NCBI GenBank assembly: GCA_002706445.1
Contig: PALE01000042.1
Span: forward strand, 1 to 64,000
Length of the DNA stretch: 64,000 bases
Direction: 5' to 3'
Origin: Erythrobacteraceae bacterium
GTDB lineage: Bacteria > Pseudomonadota > Alphaproteobacteria > Sphingomonadales > Sphingomonadaceae
A model generated the notes under the pieces. That model saw only the letters and a program-made list of their open reading frames with translations. It was not told the origin of the DNA and ran no database searches. The position numbers and the translations under genes are program-made. Positions within the stretch are counted from its first letter, which is position 1. Every line of letters begins with the position of its first letter. This document shows, piece after piece, positions 16,095-24,676 of this stretch.

Positions 16095-17654
16095 ATGCTC
16101 TTCAACTCGGTCAATTTCATATTTGCTTTCCTGCCGATTGTGGTGGCGGGATATTACGTGCTGTCATTGAGCCCGCTGGCCTTCCTGCGGCGCCCGTTTC
16201 TGATCCTTGCAACGCTCGCTTTCTACGGGCTGGCCGGCGCGCAGTTCCTGCCGCTGCTGCTGGCATCGGTGGTGCTGAATTTCATCGCGGGGCAAGTGAT
16301 CGGGCGATTGGGAGCGCGTGCCGGAGCAAAAGCCGGAGTGATCGCTCTGGCGGTGGTCGCAAACCTGCTGGTGTTGGGATATTTCAAATATTTCAATTTC
16401 CTGCTGACCGCGATCAATGACGCTTTCGGAGCGGGTTTTGCGATTGAATCCATCCTCCTTCCGCTCGGCATATCCTTTTTTACCTTCCAGCAGATCGGCT
16501 ATCTGGTCGATGTCAGCCGCGGCAAGATCAAGCCCGCAGGCGCGCTCGACTACGGCAGCTTCGTGCTGTTCTTCCCGCAATTGCTGGCAGGGCCAATCGT
16601 TCAATATGCCGAGGTCATCGACCAGCATCGCCGAAAGCCGCAATGGGGTGAGGTCGGGCGCAACATCCTGATAGGCCTCGCGATTTTTGCCATCGGCCTG
16701 TTCAAGAAAACCGTCATTGCCGACACGCTCGCGCTCTACGCGTCCCCGATTTTTGTCGGAGTGGGCGAGGGCAATGCCATCGGCATGTTGGACGCATGGA
16801 TCGCTGCCTTCGCTTATACTGCGCAGGTCTATTTCGACTTTTCGGGCTATTCCGACATGGCGATCGGCACTGCGCGGATGCTCGGCATCGTGCTGCCGCT
16901 CAACTTCCTGTCGCCGTTGCGCTCGCAGAGTGTCGTTGAAATCTGGCGGCGCTGGCATGCGACGCTGGGGCGCTGGGTGCAGCTCTATATCTTCCAGCCG
17001 GTCGCCGTCCCTTGCGCTCGTTTTGCAGCGATGCGCGGTCTCGGCAAATGGGGCACGCTTGGCGTTGCGGTGGTCGTGCCGACGATGATCTCGATGCTGG
17101 TCATCGGCGTGTGGCACGGGGCAGGCTGGACCTTCGTGATCTTTGGCCTGATGCAAGGCATTTACATGTCGGTGAACGAAGCGTGGGCCGCCTATCGCAA
17201 GCCTGCCCGCAAGGCGCGCAAGAAGGCTGGGCAGAGTGCGCCTGCATGGCACAGCCCTGTTGCACGTGCGGCGACCTTGCTGGCCTTCGTGGCGGCAATC
17301 ATCCCCTTCGGAGCGCGCAACGAGATCGAGATGCTTGCGATTTTCGCAGCCGCAGCGGGCGGAACAGAATTTCTGGTGGTCCAGCCGGACTGGCCGCTCG
17401 GCCTCGCGGCGGCCGTTCTCTTCACGCTCGCCGCCTATGCGATCATTTATCTGCTGCCCAATTCGCACGAAATCATGGGTCGGTTCGAGCCGGTGATCGA
17501 CTGGAGCGCCGACTGGGCCAAGCGCGCGCCAAGCCCGGTGCAGATCGAATGGCGGATGTCGCTAGGCTGGGCGCTGCTGACTGCGCTCACCCTGTTCCTC
17601 GCGGTCGCGTTCATCATGCGCGGCACGACCGAATTCATCTACTTCAATTTCTGA
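16095..17654 (+). CDS. MBOAT family membrane O-acyltransferase (AlgI/DltB-like)
   Basis: A 519-residue polytopic membrane protein of the MBOAT family, which moves acyl groups across or at the membrane onto cell-surface polymers. The family core is clear: FFTFQQIGYLVDVSRGK, FPQLLAGPIVQYAE, YFDFSGYSDMAIGTARMLGI, WRRWHATLGRW and the catalytic histidine in IGVWHGAGWTFVIFG. It is longer than minimal DltB and has a two-span C-terminal extension. It lies between the methyltransferase and an SGNH-like protein, the same pairing as DltB with DltD and AlgI with AlgX/AlgJ. Confidence 0.9.
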   Translation: MLFNSVNFIFAFLPIVVAGYYVLSLSPLAFLRRPFLILATLAFYGLAGAQFLPLLLASVVLNFIAGQVIGRLGARAGAKAGVIALAVVANLLVLGYFKYFNFLLTAINDAFGAGFAIESILLPLGISFFTFQQIGYLVDVSRGKIKPAGALDYGSFVLFFPQLLAGPIVQYAEVIDQHRRKPQWGEVGRNILIGLAIFAIGLFKKTVIADTLALYASPIFVGVGEGNAIGMLDAWIAAFAYTAQVYFDFSGYSDMAIGTARMLGIVLPLNFLSPLRSQSVVEIWRRWHATLGRWVQLYIFQPVAVPCARFAAMRGLGKWGTLGVAVVVPTMISMLVIGVWHGAGWTFVIFGLMQGIYMSVNEAWAAYRKPARKARKKAGQSAPAWHSPVARAATLLAFVAAIIPFGARNEIEMLAIFAAAAGGTEFLVVQPDWPLGLAAAVLFTLAAYAIIYLLPNSHEIMGRFEPVIDWSADWAKRAPSPVQIEWRMSLGWALLTALTLFLAVAFIMRGTTEFIYFNF

Positions 17655-17669
17655 TAGAGGGGAGAGCGC

Positions 17670-18740
17670 ATGGAGCAGGCAGACACGCACACCCCGAAAG
17701 AGCGCCCCTGGCTTTTGCTGGCTGCGGTGCTTGCCGGTTTCTTTGCGCTCGGCGGTCTCACCATGCTGCTGCCGCATGATCCATACGCCCGCTATCAGCA
17801 GCTCGACGGGACGCTGCACTTCCGCTCGGTCTGGTCCTATGAACGCGTGGCGTTCGACGAAACGCCGATCGACATTGCCATTATCGGCAATTCGCGCCTG
17901 CAATCGGCTGTCGCTGCGCCGGTGGTGCAAGAAGAGCTGAGCAAACAGCTTGGCCGCGAGGTTCGCGTTGCCAATCTCAGCCTCCCGCAAGAAGGCCGCA
18001 ACGCTCATTACGCTATGGCGCGCCAATTGTTCGAGCATCATCCCGAAGTCGAACTCGTGATCCTTTCGGCAATCGAAGCCATGCCGCGCGACGGACATCC
18101 TGCCTTCCGCAATATTGCCGATCCGGGCGATGTGATCGGAGCGCCCGCGCTGATCAACCGCGACTATGGCGAGGACCTTGCCTTCATTCCGTTCCGGCAG
18201 ATGTCGCTCGCACTGCAGTCCTGGTTCCCGGAGCTGTTCGGTATCCGCAGCTTCGATGAGGCGAGCTATTGGGGCAGCGATTACGACACCACGCTCAGCT
18301 ACGAATCCCCGACGGGCGGCTCGATCGACAAGGACAGCATCTATTCGGCCGAATTGCTGCGCCCCTATGCCGAAGAACGCATCCGCTCGATCACGCCGCC
18401 GGTGCTTCCGGCCGGTTTTGCCGATCAGGAATTTGCGATCGAGCGTTATTACACGCAGGCGATCGCCAATCTGGCGCATGACAATGGGGCACAGGTCGCA
18501 TTCCTCTATATGCCGGTGTTCGAGCACCCCGTCCCGCTGCGCGAGGGCGAGTTCTATCGCAATCTTGGCCGCGTGCTGACGGCCGATTGCATCGCCGCGG
18601 ATGCCAGCAAATATTCGGACTACGGCCACCTCAACACGCCCGGTGCGCATAAGGTCAGCCGTATGCTCGGCGATACGCTGGCGCGGATCGGCTGGGACAG
18701 TGCGCATGCCGGTGAAGACGAGGTGAGCCTGTGTCCGTGA
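17670..18740 (+). CDS. Membrane-anchored SGNH-hydrolase-like protein (DltD/AlgX-type partner)
   Basis: A 356-residue protein with one N-terminal transmembrane anchor (LLAAVLAGFFALGGLTMLL) and a periplasmic domain. DIAIIGNSRL near residue 70 is a block I-like strand with the candidate nucleophile Ser75. DYGHLNTPG near residue 317 supplies an Asp-x-x-His pair like SGNH block V. This architecture matches helper or terminal transferases that work with MBOATs in teichoic-acid alanylation and alginate acetylation. I do not recognise an exact family. The start lies 15 bases after the MBOAT stop with GGGGAG before it. Confidence 0.75.
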   Translation: MEQADTHTPKERPWLLLAAVLAGFFALGGLTMLLPHDPYARYQQLDGTLHFRSVWSYERVAFDETPIDIAIIGNSRLQSAVAAPVVQEELSKQLGREVRVANLSLPQEGRNAHYAMARQLFEHHPEVELVILSAIEAMPRDGHPAFRNIADPGDVIGAPALINRDYGEDLAFIPFRQMSLALQSWFPELFGIRSFDEASYWGSDYDTTLSYESPTGGSIDKDSIYSAELLRPYAEERIRSITPPVLPAGFADQEFAIERYYTQAIANLAHDNGAQVAFLYMPVFEHPVPLREGEFYRNLGRVLTADCIAADASKYSDYGHLNTPGAHKVSRMLGDTLARIGWDSAHAGEDEVSLCP

Positions 18741-19897
18741 GTTCCTCAACTGCTGCGCCGGTGAGCGCCACCATACCGTTGCCCGCGGTCATCCATTCGC
18801 TCACCAGCCTGCGTTTTCTCGCGGCGGCCTGGGTCGTGTTCTTCCACTTCAAGGAATTCTTCCCCGACACCGCGCTGCAGGAATCGCGGCTCGCTGGCTA
18901 CGGCTTCCTCGGAGTGGATTTCTTCTTCGTTCTGTCGGGCTTTGTGCTCGCGCATGTCTATCTGCCCAAGGTGCGCGAACAGCGCTTCGATTATTGGAGC
19001 TTTCTCGTCCGCCGCATCGGACGGATTTATCCGCTTCACGTGCTAACGCTCGCCGTGACAATCGGGCTCTCGCTCGTCGGCGGTGCGCTCGGCTGGCAGT
19101 TCACCATTTGGGAGCTGGTCGAATGGGGCGAGTTCGACAAGGGGCAGATCCTGCGCGGCTTGTTCGCCAATCTGACGCTGATCCACGCATGGGGGGCGAC
19201 GCCCGACCTGATGTTCAACCTGCCATCGTGGTCGATCAGCGCGGAATGGTTCGCCTATCTGCTGTTCCCTGTTTTCGTGCTCAGCTTTTCGCGGCTGATG
19301 CGCTGGCCGTTGCTGCTGGCGTTGCTGTGCATTGGCGCTCTGGTGGTGCTCGATCTGGTGAACACTGTTGCAACGGGCAATTCGCTGCTGCAGGCGACGT
19401 GGAACATCGGCGCGATCCGTATCGTCCCGACCTTTGCGCTCGGCATTGCGCTCTACCGGCTTGCCGAAGCCCGAACGCTCGGTGCGCGCGGCGCGCTGAT
19501 TGCGCTGCTGCTGGTGCTGGCGGGATTGATCGCTGCGATCCTGCTCGCGGCGCCGTATGTGGTGGTTGTTCTCGGCCTTGCCGGGATCGTAGTGCTCGCC
19601 GCCGATACCGAGCGGCATGGCGGACTGAAGCCCCTGCAGCGCGCCTTCCCCGTGCTGCTCGGCGAGATTTCCTATTCGGTTTACCTGTGGCATTTCCCGA
19701 TCGGGGTCGTCGCCTTCGACGTGGTTCTGGCGGGGCGCGGCGAGGTCGGATCGCTCGGCGGGATCGCGATGATCTGCGGCGTGATCGGTGCCGTCACCTT
19801 GCTGTCCTACGTAAGCTACAAGCTCATCGAAGTGCCGGCGCGGGCGGCCATCATCGCGGCCTCAAGCGGGCTGGTGCGGCGCGAGACGAAGGCTTAG
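18731..19897 (+). CDS. Acyltransferase family 3 (OafA-like) membrane protein
   Basis: A 388-residue integral membrane acyltransferase with about ten hydrophobic segments. The family signatures are SLTSLRFLAAAWVVFFHF, GVDFFFVLSGFVLAHVY, FLVRRIGRIYPLHV and the late FPVLLGEISYSVYLWHFPI segment. Such enzymes O-acetylate sugars of surface polysaccharides using cytoplasmic acetyl-CoA. The GTG start overlaps the preceding SGNH-like gene by ten bases, so it belongs to the same operon. It gives the locus a second, independent acyl modification route. Confidence 0.9.
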   Translation: MSVSSSTAAPVSATIPLPAVIHSLTSLRFLAAAWVVFFHFKEFFPDTALQESRLAGYGFLGVDFFFVLSGFVLAHVYLPKVREQRFDYWSFLVRRIGRIYPLHVLTLAVTIGLSLVGGALGWQFTIWELVEWGEFDKGQILRGLFANLTLIHAWGATPDLMFNLPSWSISAEWFAYLLFPVFVLSFSRLMRWPLLLALLCIGALVVLDLVNTVATGNSLLQATWNIGAIRIVPTFALGIALYRLAEARTLGARGALIALLLVLAGLIAAILLAAPYVVVVLGLAGIVVLAADTERHGGLKPLQRAFPVLLGEISYSVYLWHFPIGVVAFDVVLAGRGEVGSLGGIAMICGVIGAVTLLSYVSYKLIEVPARAAIIAASSGLVRRETKA

Positions 19898-19907
19898 GAC
19901 AAGGCTC

Positions 19908-20306
19908 ATGTTTGCAAATTATCGCCTTCACCACGTCGGGATCGTGCTTCCCTCCATCGAAGATGCCGAGCGGCATATGGAGACCTTTGGGCTCACCGAA
20001 GATTATCGCGGTTATGTCGATCCGTGGCATTGCTGGTGCATCTTCACCCAGCCGCAAGCGGGTGCCGCAATCGAATTGGTGGTTGCCGATGAAGGCCCGC
20101 TAACGCGCTTCAACAAGGGTGTGGGCGGGGTCCACCACTTCGCTTACCAGATCGACGATTTTGCCGCCGCACAGGCCTGGTGCGCGGCCAATGACCTGCA
20201 GATGGTAGAGCCGGAACCGATCAAGGGCGCGGGCAACTTCCTGTGCAATTTCATTCACCCGGTGGCGACGCGCGGGATCCAGATCGAGCTGGTGCAGGAA
20301 CTCTAG
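19908..20306 (+). CDS. VOC superfamily (methylmalonyl-CoA epimerase/glyoxalase-like) protein
   Basis: A 132-residue vicinal-oxygen-chelate protein. The two beta-alpha-beta-beta-beta repeats are visible, with metal-ligand candidates in LHHVGIVLPSIEDAE (N-terminal), AAIELV (first repeat end), GVHHFAYQIDD (second repeat) and IQIELVQE (C-terminal). The pattern is closest to methylmalonyl-CoA epimerase-type VOC proteins, which abstract a proton alpha to a thioester. At the end of a run handling carrier-bound hydroxyacyl units, an epimerase or isomerase acting on an acyl thioester is plausible but unproven. It converges on the flippase gene with a four-base stop overlap. Confidence 0.78.
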   Translation: MFANYRLHHVGIVLPSIEDAERHMETFGLTEDYRGYVDPWHCWCIFTQPQAGAAIELVVADEGPLTRFNKGVGGVHHFAYQIDDFAAAQAWCAANDLQMVEPEPIKGAGNFLCNFIHPVATRGIQIELVQEL

Positions 20307-21595
20307 GCTTCGGCGGTTCCAACCGATCCGGCCGTGTCGGGATGCCAGAAGTTGAGCGCAATCCGCGAGGCGGTGTTGCGCAACACGGTCGCGCTCGCAA
20401 ATCCGATCGCCGCGCCGACCATGCCCAGCTGCGGTATCAGGACCAGCGCCAGCAGCACCGCAATCGAGCTTGCAACGATCTCGATAGCCAGCACCTGCCG
20501 CTCGCGCCCGACCATGATCAGCGCGGTCCCGACAGGTCCGAACACGACATTGACCGTCTGCGCCGCAGCGAGCAGTTGAAGCGTCAACGCACCGGCAACA
20601 AACTCCTCGCCAAACAGGCCGAGCAGAAAGCCCGGCACGATCAGGCATAGCGCGGCGAGCGGCGCTACGAGCACGAGGCCGATCAATCCAACCTTCCACG
20701 TGATTCCCATCACGCCCGCGCGATCATTGACGGCGCTTGCCTTGGCGATATGCGGCCCTGCCATCGTTGCAAAGGACGCGTTGACCAGCTGGAACAGCAT
20801 GCAGATCATGAAGGCGGTGCGATAGACGCCCGCCTCTGACAGACCGGCAAGAGCGCCTAGCGCCAAGAGGGTCAGCCATTCTCCGCTCATCATCAGGATC
20901 GGCGCGCCCGTCACGCGCAGGCCGGTGGCGAGGTCGAGCTTCGCCTTTTGTCGCGGCGAATTGCCGGTCCAGCGCGAGGCGAGTTTTTGCGAAGCGATGA
21001 GGCTGATCGCGAGTGCCAGCGCCAATCCGACGAGATAGGCCAGCGGTAGTGTGATCGGCGCGACCGTGCTGCCTGCGAGCCACAAAGCTGCGACAATTGC
21101 CGCGGCAACGCTGGTGTAAAGCACGCCTTCGAGCGATTGCGAGATCAGCACACTGCCTTGGCTGCGCAGCAACGCATTGCTGTGCCGCAGAACGGCGAGC
21201 ATCATCACAGCCGGGAAGAAGGCGAGTACGATCACGCTCCATTCGCCGCTCTGGCCCATGACATCTGCCGCGACATAGGCGCCCGCGAGCATGACCAGCG
21301 CGCCGACGGCTCCCGCGCCCAGTGCCCAAAGCCGACCGGCAAAATAGGTCGCACGCAGATCTGCCAGAGAGCCCTTGTGAATAATTTGCGGGGCCTGGCG
21401 GATGATCAGAATGTCCTGCCCGGCAAGCGCGATCACAGCGAGAACCGTCGCCGTTGTCAGGCCCAGCTGATAGGCGCCGACCGCTTGTGCGCCGTTGGTT
21501 TGCGCGATCAGCCACAGCAGCACAAAGCCCGAAACCGCGCCCAGTCCCCTGAGGCCAAGCCCGATGGCAAGGTCGATCCCGATTCTGCCCTTCAT
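20303..21595 (-). CDS. Wzx-type flippase (polysaccharide biosynthesis/MATE-like)
   Basis: A 430-residue membrane protein with about 12 hydrophobic segments, of the MVF/Wzx superfamily that flips undecaprenyl-linked repeat units to the periplasm. It begins MKGRIGIDLAIGLGLRGLGAVSGFVLL, the usual N-terminus, and contains the YQLGLTTATVLAVIALAGQDILIIRQ segment. The track extends 49 codons upstream into biased sequence; ATG 21595 is the sensible start. It is divergent from the sulfotransferase (gap of about 107 bases) and provides the flippase of the Wzx/Wzy system in this locus. Confidence 0.88.
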   Translation of the reverse strand: MKGRIGIDLAIGLGLRGLGAVSGFVLLWLIAQTNGAQAVGAYQLGLTTATVLAVIALAGQDILIIRQAPQIIHKGSLADLRATYFAGRLWALGAGAVGALVMLAGAYVAADVMGQSGEWSVIVLAFFPAVMMLAVLRHSNALLRSQGSVLISQSLEGVLYTSVAAAIVAALWLAGSTVAPITLPLAYLVGLALALAISLIASQKLASRWTGNSPRQKAKLDLATGLRVTGAPILMMSGEWLTLLALGALAGLSEAGVYRTAFMICMLFQLVNASFATMAGPHIAKASAVNDRAGVMGITWKVGLIGLVLVAPLAALCLIVPGFLLGLFGEEFVAGALTLQLLAAAQTVNVVFGPVGTALIMVGRERQVLAIEIVASSIAVLLALVLIPQLGMVGAAIGFASATVLRNTASRIALNFWHPDTAGSVGTAEA

Positions 21596-21702
21596 GCGCA
21601 GGCGTGCTTTCCCTTTGTGCCGAGCGTTACCCGAGGGTCTTAGACGCTTGGACGGGGCAATCAATGTTGCACTGCGAAACGGCTTGCGCCACAGCTTTGT
21701 CC

Positions 21703-22323
21703 ATGAAGATTTTTTGCATTGGCTTTCAGAAGACTGGCACATCCTCTTTGCGCGATGCCTTGAGCGAGATCGGCTACAGCGTCACCGGCGTTTTCGGCCG
21801 CGACGTGCCGCTCGACGAATTGCGCCGGACTTATGTCGAGCGCGGGCTGGAGATTGCGCAGCGGTTTGACTCGGTCGAGGATATGCCATGGCCGCTGATG
21901 TTTAGAGAGCTTGATGCAGCGTTCCCCGGGGCCAAATTCATTCTCACGATGCGCGACACCGATCGCTGGTATCACTCGATTGCGAGCCACTTCGGCGCAG
22001 AACCCTACCATATCCAGCAGCTGACCTATGGCGAGGATGCAGGCGCCCCCGTCGGGCATGAGGCGCGCTACCGCGAGGTCTATGACGCGCACAATGCCGC
22101 CGTGCGCGAATACTTCGCCGACCGCCCCGATGACCTGCTCGAGTTCTGGCTCGAGCGCGGTCATGGCTGGAACGAATTGAGTGCCTTTCTGGGCCGCGAC
22201 GATTGCCCGTCAGGGGCCTTTGTGCACACCAATTCGCGATCCCAGCGCATGGGGCTGTACAACCGCGTGCGGCGCAAGCTCAGCAAGATGGGCGTGCTGC
22301 CCTATGCCGGGATGGACGGCTAG
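21703..22323 (+). CDS. Sulfotransferase-family protein
   Basis: A 206-residue protein with the 5'-phosphosulfate-binding P-loop-like motif GFQKTGTSSL at residues 5-14 and the 3'-phosphate motif LTMRDTDRWYHSI near residue 85, both as in PAPS-dependent sulfotransferases. The track start at 21604 adds 33 biased codons; ATG 21703 precedes the real domain. In a polysaccharide locus it may sulfate a sugar, giving an anionic capsule common in marine bacteria. No PAPS-synthesis genes are in this window. It is convergent with the beta-rich protein gene, their stops overlapping by four bases. Confidence 0.82.
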   Translation: MKIFCIGFQKTGTSSLRDALSEIGYSVTGVFGRDVPLDELRRTYVERGLEIAQRFDSVEDMPWPLMFRELDAAFPGAKFILTMRDTDRWYHSIASHFGAEPYHIQQLTYGEDAGAPVGHEARYREVYDAHNAAVREYFADRPDDLLEFWLERGHGWNELSAFLGRDDCPSGAFVHTNSRSQRMGLYNRVRRKLSKMGVLPYAGMDG

Positions 22324-24410
22324 ATCGCGCCCGCAGGCGCAACGGGCAAACGCTGCACGCCCGCTTGATTGCGCGTCACCACCGGAACCTTGAGGTTGCT
22401 CAGCAACGCACCTGCAGGCAGGAAATCGCCGATGGTAAAGTCTGCAAACAGGTCCGTCGCAGAGCCTCCTGTAGTGGTCGCCACTGCTTCGGCCAGCGGG
22501 TTTGATCCGGCGAGCAGGTGGTTGCCGGTGATCTTTGCGTCGATTGGCGCGGTGCCGTTCTTTACCAGTCCGCGCAGCGCATTGTTGGCGACCAGGCAGT
22601 AGCTGTCGAAAGTCGAGGGCACCCCGTCGTTGCGGAACGACAGCGTCTGGTTCGGCATCGAACAATGCGCGATCACGACATGCGAGATTGTCGTCGCGGT
22701 CCCCGATCGTCCGATCTGGCTGAACACCGAAGTTTCGCTGAAATAATCCGAACCGACCGGATCATTGCCGAGCGCATTGTTGAAGAACACGAAGTCCTTC
22801 GCATCCGAAGTGCTGGAAATGAAGATGTTCTGCGACTGCATGTCGTAGGCGACGTTGTCATAGGCGATGACGTTCTCGCTGATCGTGTTGAACCGCTGTT
22901 GATACCAGTCGCCATGCGCATCGAAGCTTGAGACGATATCGAGCGGAGCCGACTTGCAATTGGTGTCGCCGAAACCCTGCGCTTTCAGCCCTGCGAGCGA
23001 GCCCGACGATGCGCGCCGCCCTTGCGTATCGTTGAGTGTCGCGCTCCATCCGCTGTCCTGGCTGGCCAGAACCGTGTTGATGAAGTCGACCACCTCGGCA
23101 AACAGATAGCCGTCGGCATCGGTTCCGGCATAGTCGGCGGGTTGCTTGCCGACCGTAAAACTTGCCGAATTGCCGCCCCATTTGAACGTATAGGTGGCGT
23201 TGTTCGGATCGACCGTGCCGCTGCGCGCGATGGTCGCGGTCGATTGCGTGCCGGTGTAGTGGACCGTGAAAGCGGGAGCGTCGTCATTGAAGGGCGTGTC
23301 ATCGTGGGTTTCCACCCGCGTGCCCACCAGACAGCGCACATCGGCGAAGATATCGCGGCTCAAATTGGCAAAGACGCCGCCGCGCACGAGGCTCGCCGCG
23401 ACCGCGATATTCTCCAGATTGGAGGCCGATACTTCGAGGAAATAGGGCGAATTGCGGACCCGTGAACCTGTCCAATAGGGGCCGCCGCGCCACAGCGCGT
23501 TGGGCCCGCGCGAATTGGTCATGGTGATACCGTCGAGGACGAATTCCTTGCCGCCTTCGCTGTAGAGATTGTCGACATAAGCATAATCGACGGTGATGTT
23601 CCCGCCCTTGAGCCACAATCCGTTGAGCCGCGGGCGCAAATTGCTGTCGCTGTCCACGCTGGCCGTTGTCGTGAGAGCGGTCCGCCCGAAAGTCACCGGC
23701 GCCTTCGCTTCGACGGTGACATAGCCCGACGGGGTGAAGGTCGGCGGGATGAAGCTCATTGCGACATTGTTCATCGCTTTCTTAAAAGTGACGCGCGGAT
23801 TGGCCGCTGCATCGCTCTTCACCTGTGCCAGCGCATCGTCGAAGCTATGGAAGTTGGTCGAGGACACAGCATCGTCGGGATCGACGGTGTATTCTGCATC
23901 GTGCAGCTTTTTCGCCGGGAAGAAGCTGTAGGGACCGATGACGCGGGCCTGCATGGTGGCATCGGCCGGTACCACTTCGGCATAGAGCTGCGCTTCGCCA
24001 ACTGTTCCGGGCAGCTTGGAAAGCGTCACCCAATAGCCCCAATAGGTCACCTCATTGCCGTTGCTGTCGGGAAAGGTGAAGGCGCTCGGTTCGAGGACAT
24101 CCACCGTTGCGCCTTCATAGCGGAATCGCACGCGGTCGATCCCGCCGATCAGCGTGCCGCCGTCATTCGCCGCAGCGGCGACCCCGACGTTGAGCTTCTT
24201 CTTGTAGAACTGCCCGGGCGGAACGAGCAGGCGCGCGGCGGGCTTTGCGGTGGTTCGCTCGGGATCGCTCGGCGAGCTGGAAAAACCGCTCGCCGCTTCT
24301 CCGGTCCACGCAGGAGAGGGCGCGAGGAGCGGGCCGGCGACAGGGAAGGGCGGTGCAAAATGCACCTCCGTTCCGCGCCGCGAAGCCGGAATTTGTCCGA
24401 AACCCGGCAT
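22320..24410 (-). CDS. Large beta-rich protein, probable receptor-binding/spike fibre partner
   Basis: A 696-residue protein with no signal peptide or membrane segment. Its middle third is rich in short N/T/S/V strands (for example the stretch around NITVDYAYVDNLYSEGG) of the sort seen in right-handed beta-helix proteins. The N-terminal part reads like a tail or spike attachment region (RLLVPPGQFYKKKLNVG). I do not recognise the family. Its ATG overlaps the stop of the rcc01079-like spike base gene (TGATG), so the two are translationally coupled. In gene transfer agents the equivalent neighbour of the spike base is the head spike fibre, which binds capsule, so a fibre role is inferred from position. 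Confidence 0.7.
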   Translation of the reverse strand: MPGFGQIPASRRGTEVHFAPPFPVAGPLLAPSPAWTGEAASGFSSSPSDPERTTAKPAARLLVPPGQFYKKKLNVGVAAAANDGGTLIGGIDRVRFRYEGATVDVLEPSAFTFPDSNGNEVTYWGYWVTLSKLPGTVGEAQLYAEVVPADATMQARVIGPYSFFPAKKLHDAEYTVDPDDAVSSTNFHSFDDALAQVKSDAAANPRVTFKKAMNNVAMSFIPPTFTPSGYVTVEAKAPVTFGRTALTTTASVDSDSNLRPRLNGLWLKGGNITVDYAYVDNLYSEGGKEFVLDGITMTNSRGPNALWRGGPYWTGSRVRNSPYFLEVSASNLENIAVAASLVRGGVFANLSRDIFADVRCLVGTRVETHDDTPFNDDAPAFTVHYTGTQSTATIARSGTVDPNNATYTFKWGGNSASFTVGKQPADYAGTDADGYLFAEVVDFINTVLASQDSGWSATLNDTQGRRASSGSLAGLKAQGFGDTNCKSAPLDIVSSFDAHGDWYQQRFNTISENVIAYDNVAYDMQSQNIFISSTSDAKDFVFFNNALGNDPVGSDYFSETSVFSQIGRSGTATTISHVVIAHCSMPNQTLSFRNDGVPSTFDSYCLVANNALRGLVKNGTAPIDAKITGNHLLAGSNPLAEAVATTTGGSATDLFADFTIGDFLPAGALLSNLKVPVVTRNQAGVQRLPVAPAGAI

Positions 24411-24676
24411 CAGGCCAGCCCCACCAGCGAACCGGCGGTCGTGCCGGTATCCCTCACCGCAAGAACGCGAACATCGAGAATATAGCCCTCCGGAACATTG
24501 CGGAACGTGACATCGGCGTCGCCTTCGGCCGAGCGCAGGACGACGTCGCCTGCTTCACCGACATAGATCGCCTTGGTGATCAGTGCGAGTTCGGCGCCAT
24601 CGTCGGGGGTGATTTCGAAACATTTGAGCGCAGGAGCGGTCGGCGTGTCGGAGAATTGTGCAAAAGGATCGGTCAT
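24410..24676 (-). CDS. GTA-type head spike base protein (RCAP_rcc01079 family)
   Basis: An 88-residue protein with the characteristic layout of the Rhodobacter capsulatus rcc01079 family: a short N-terminal segment, then ITPDDGAELALITKAIYVGEAGDVV, DVTFRNVPEGYILDVRVL and a TGTTAG...L end. In R. capsulatus this protein forms the base of head spikes on gene-transfer-agent particles. ATG 24676 has a strong GGAGG site eight bases upstream; the track start 28 codons earlier is unlikely. No capsid, portal or tail genes are nearby, so this is a displaced member of the family beside polysaccharide genes. Confidence 0.8.
   Translation of the reverse strand: MTDPFAQFSDTPTAPALKCFEITPDDGAELALITKAIYVGEAGDVVLRSAEGDADVTFRNVPEGYILDVRVLAVRDTGTTAGSLVGLA

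Noticed and set aside
16164-17468. 434-residue minus-strand ORF
   Set aside because: Antisense shadow of the MBOAT gene; Arg/His/Gln-rich with no hydrophobic or catalytic pattern.
22320-24676. Prophage remnant
   Set aside because: Only the spike-type pair is present; no integrase, capsid, terminase or attachment repeats, and flanks are intact EPS genes.
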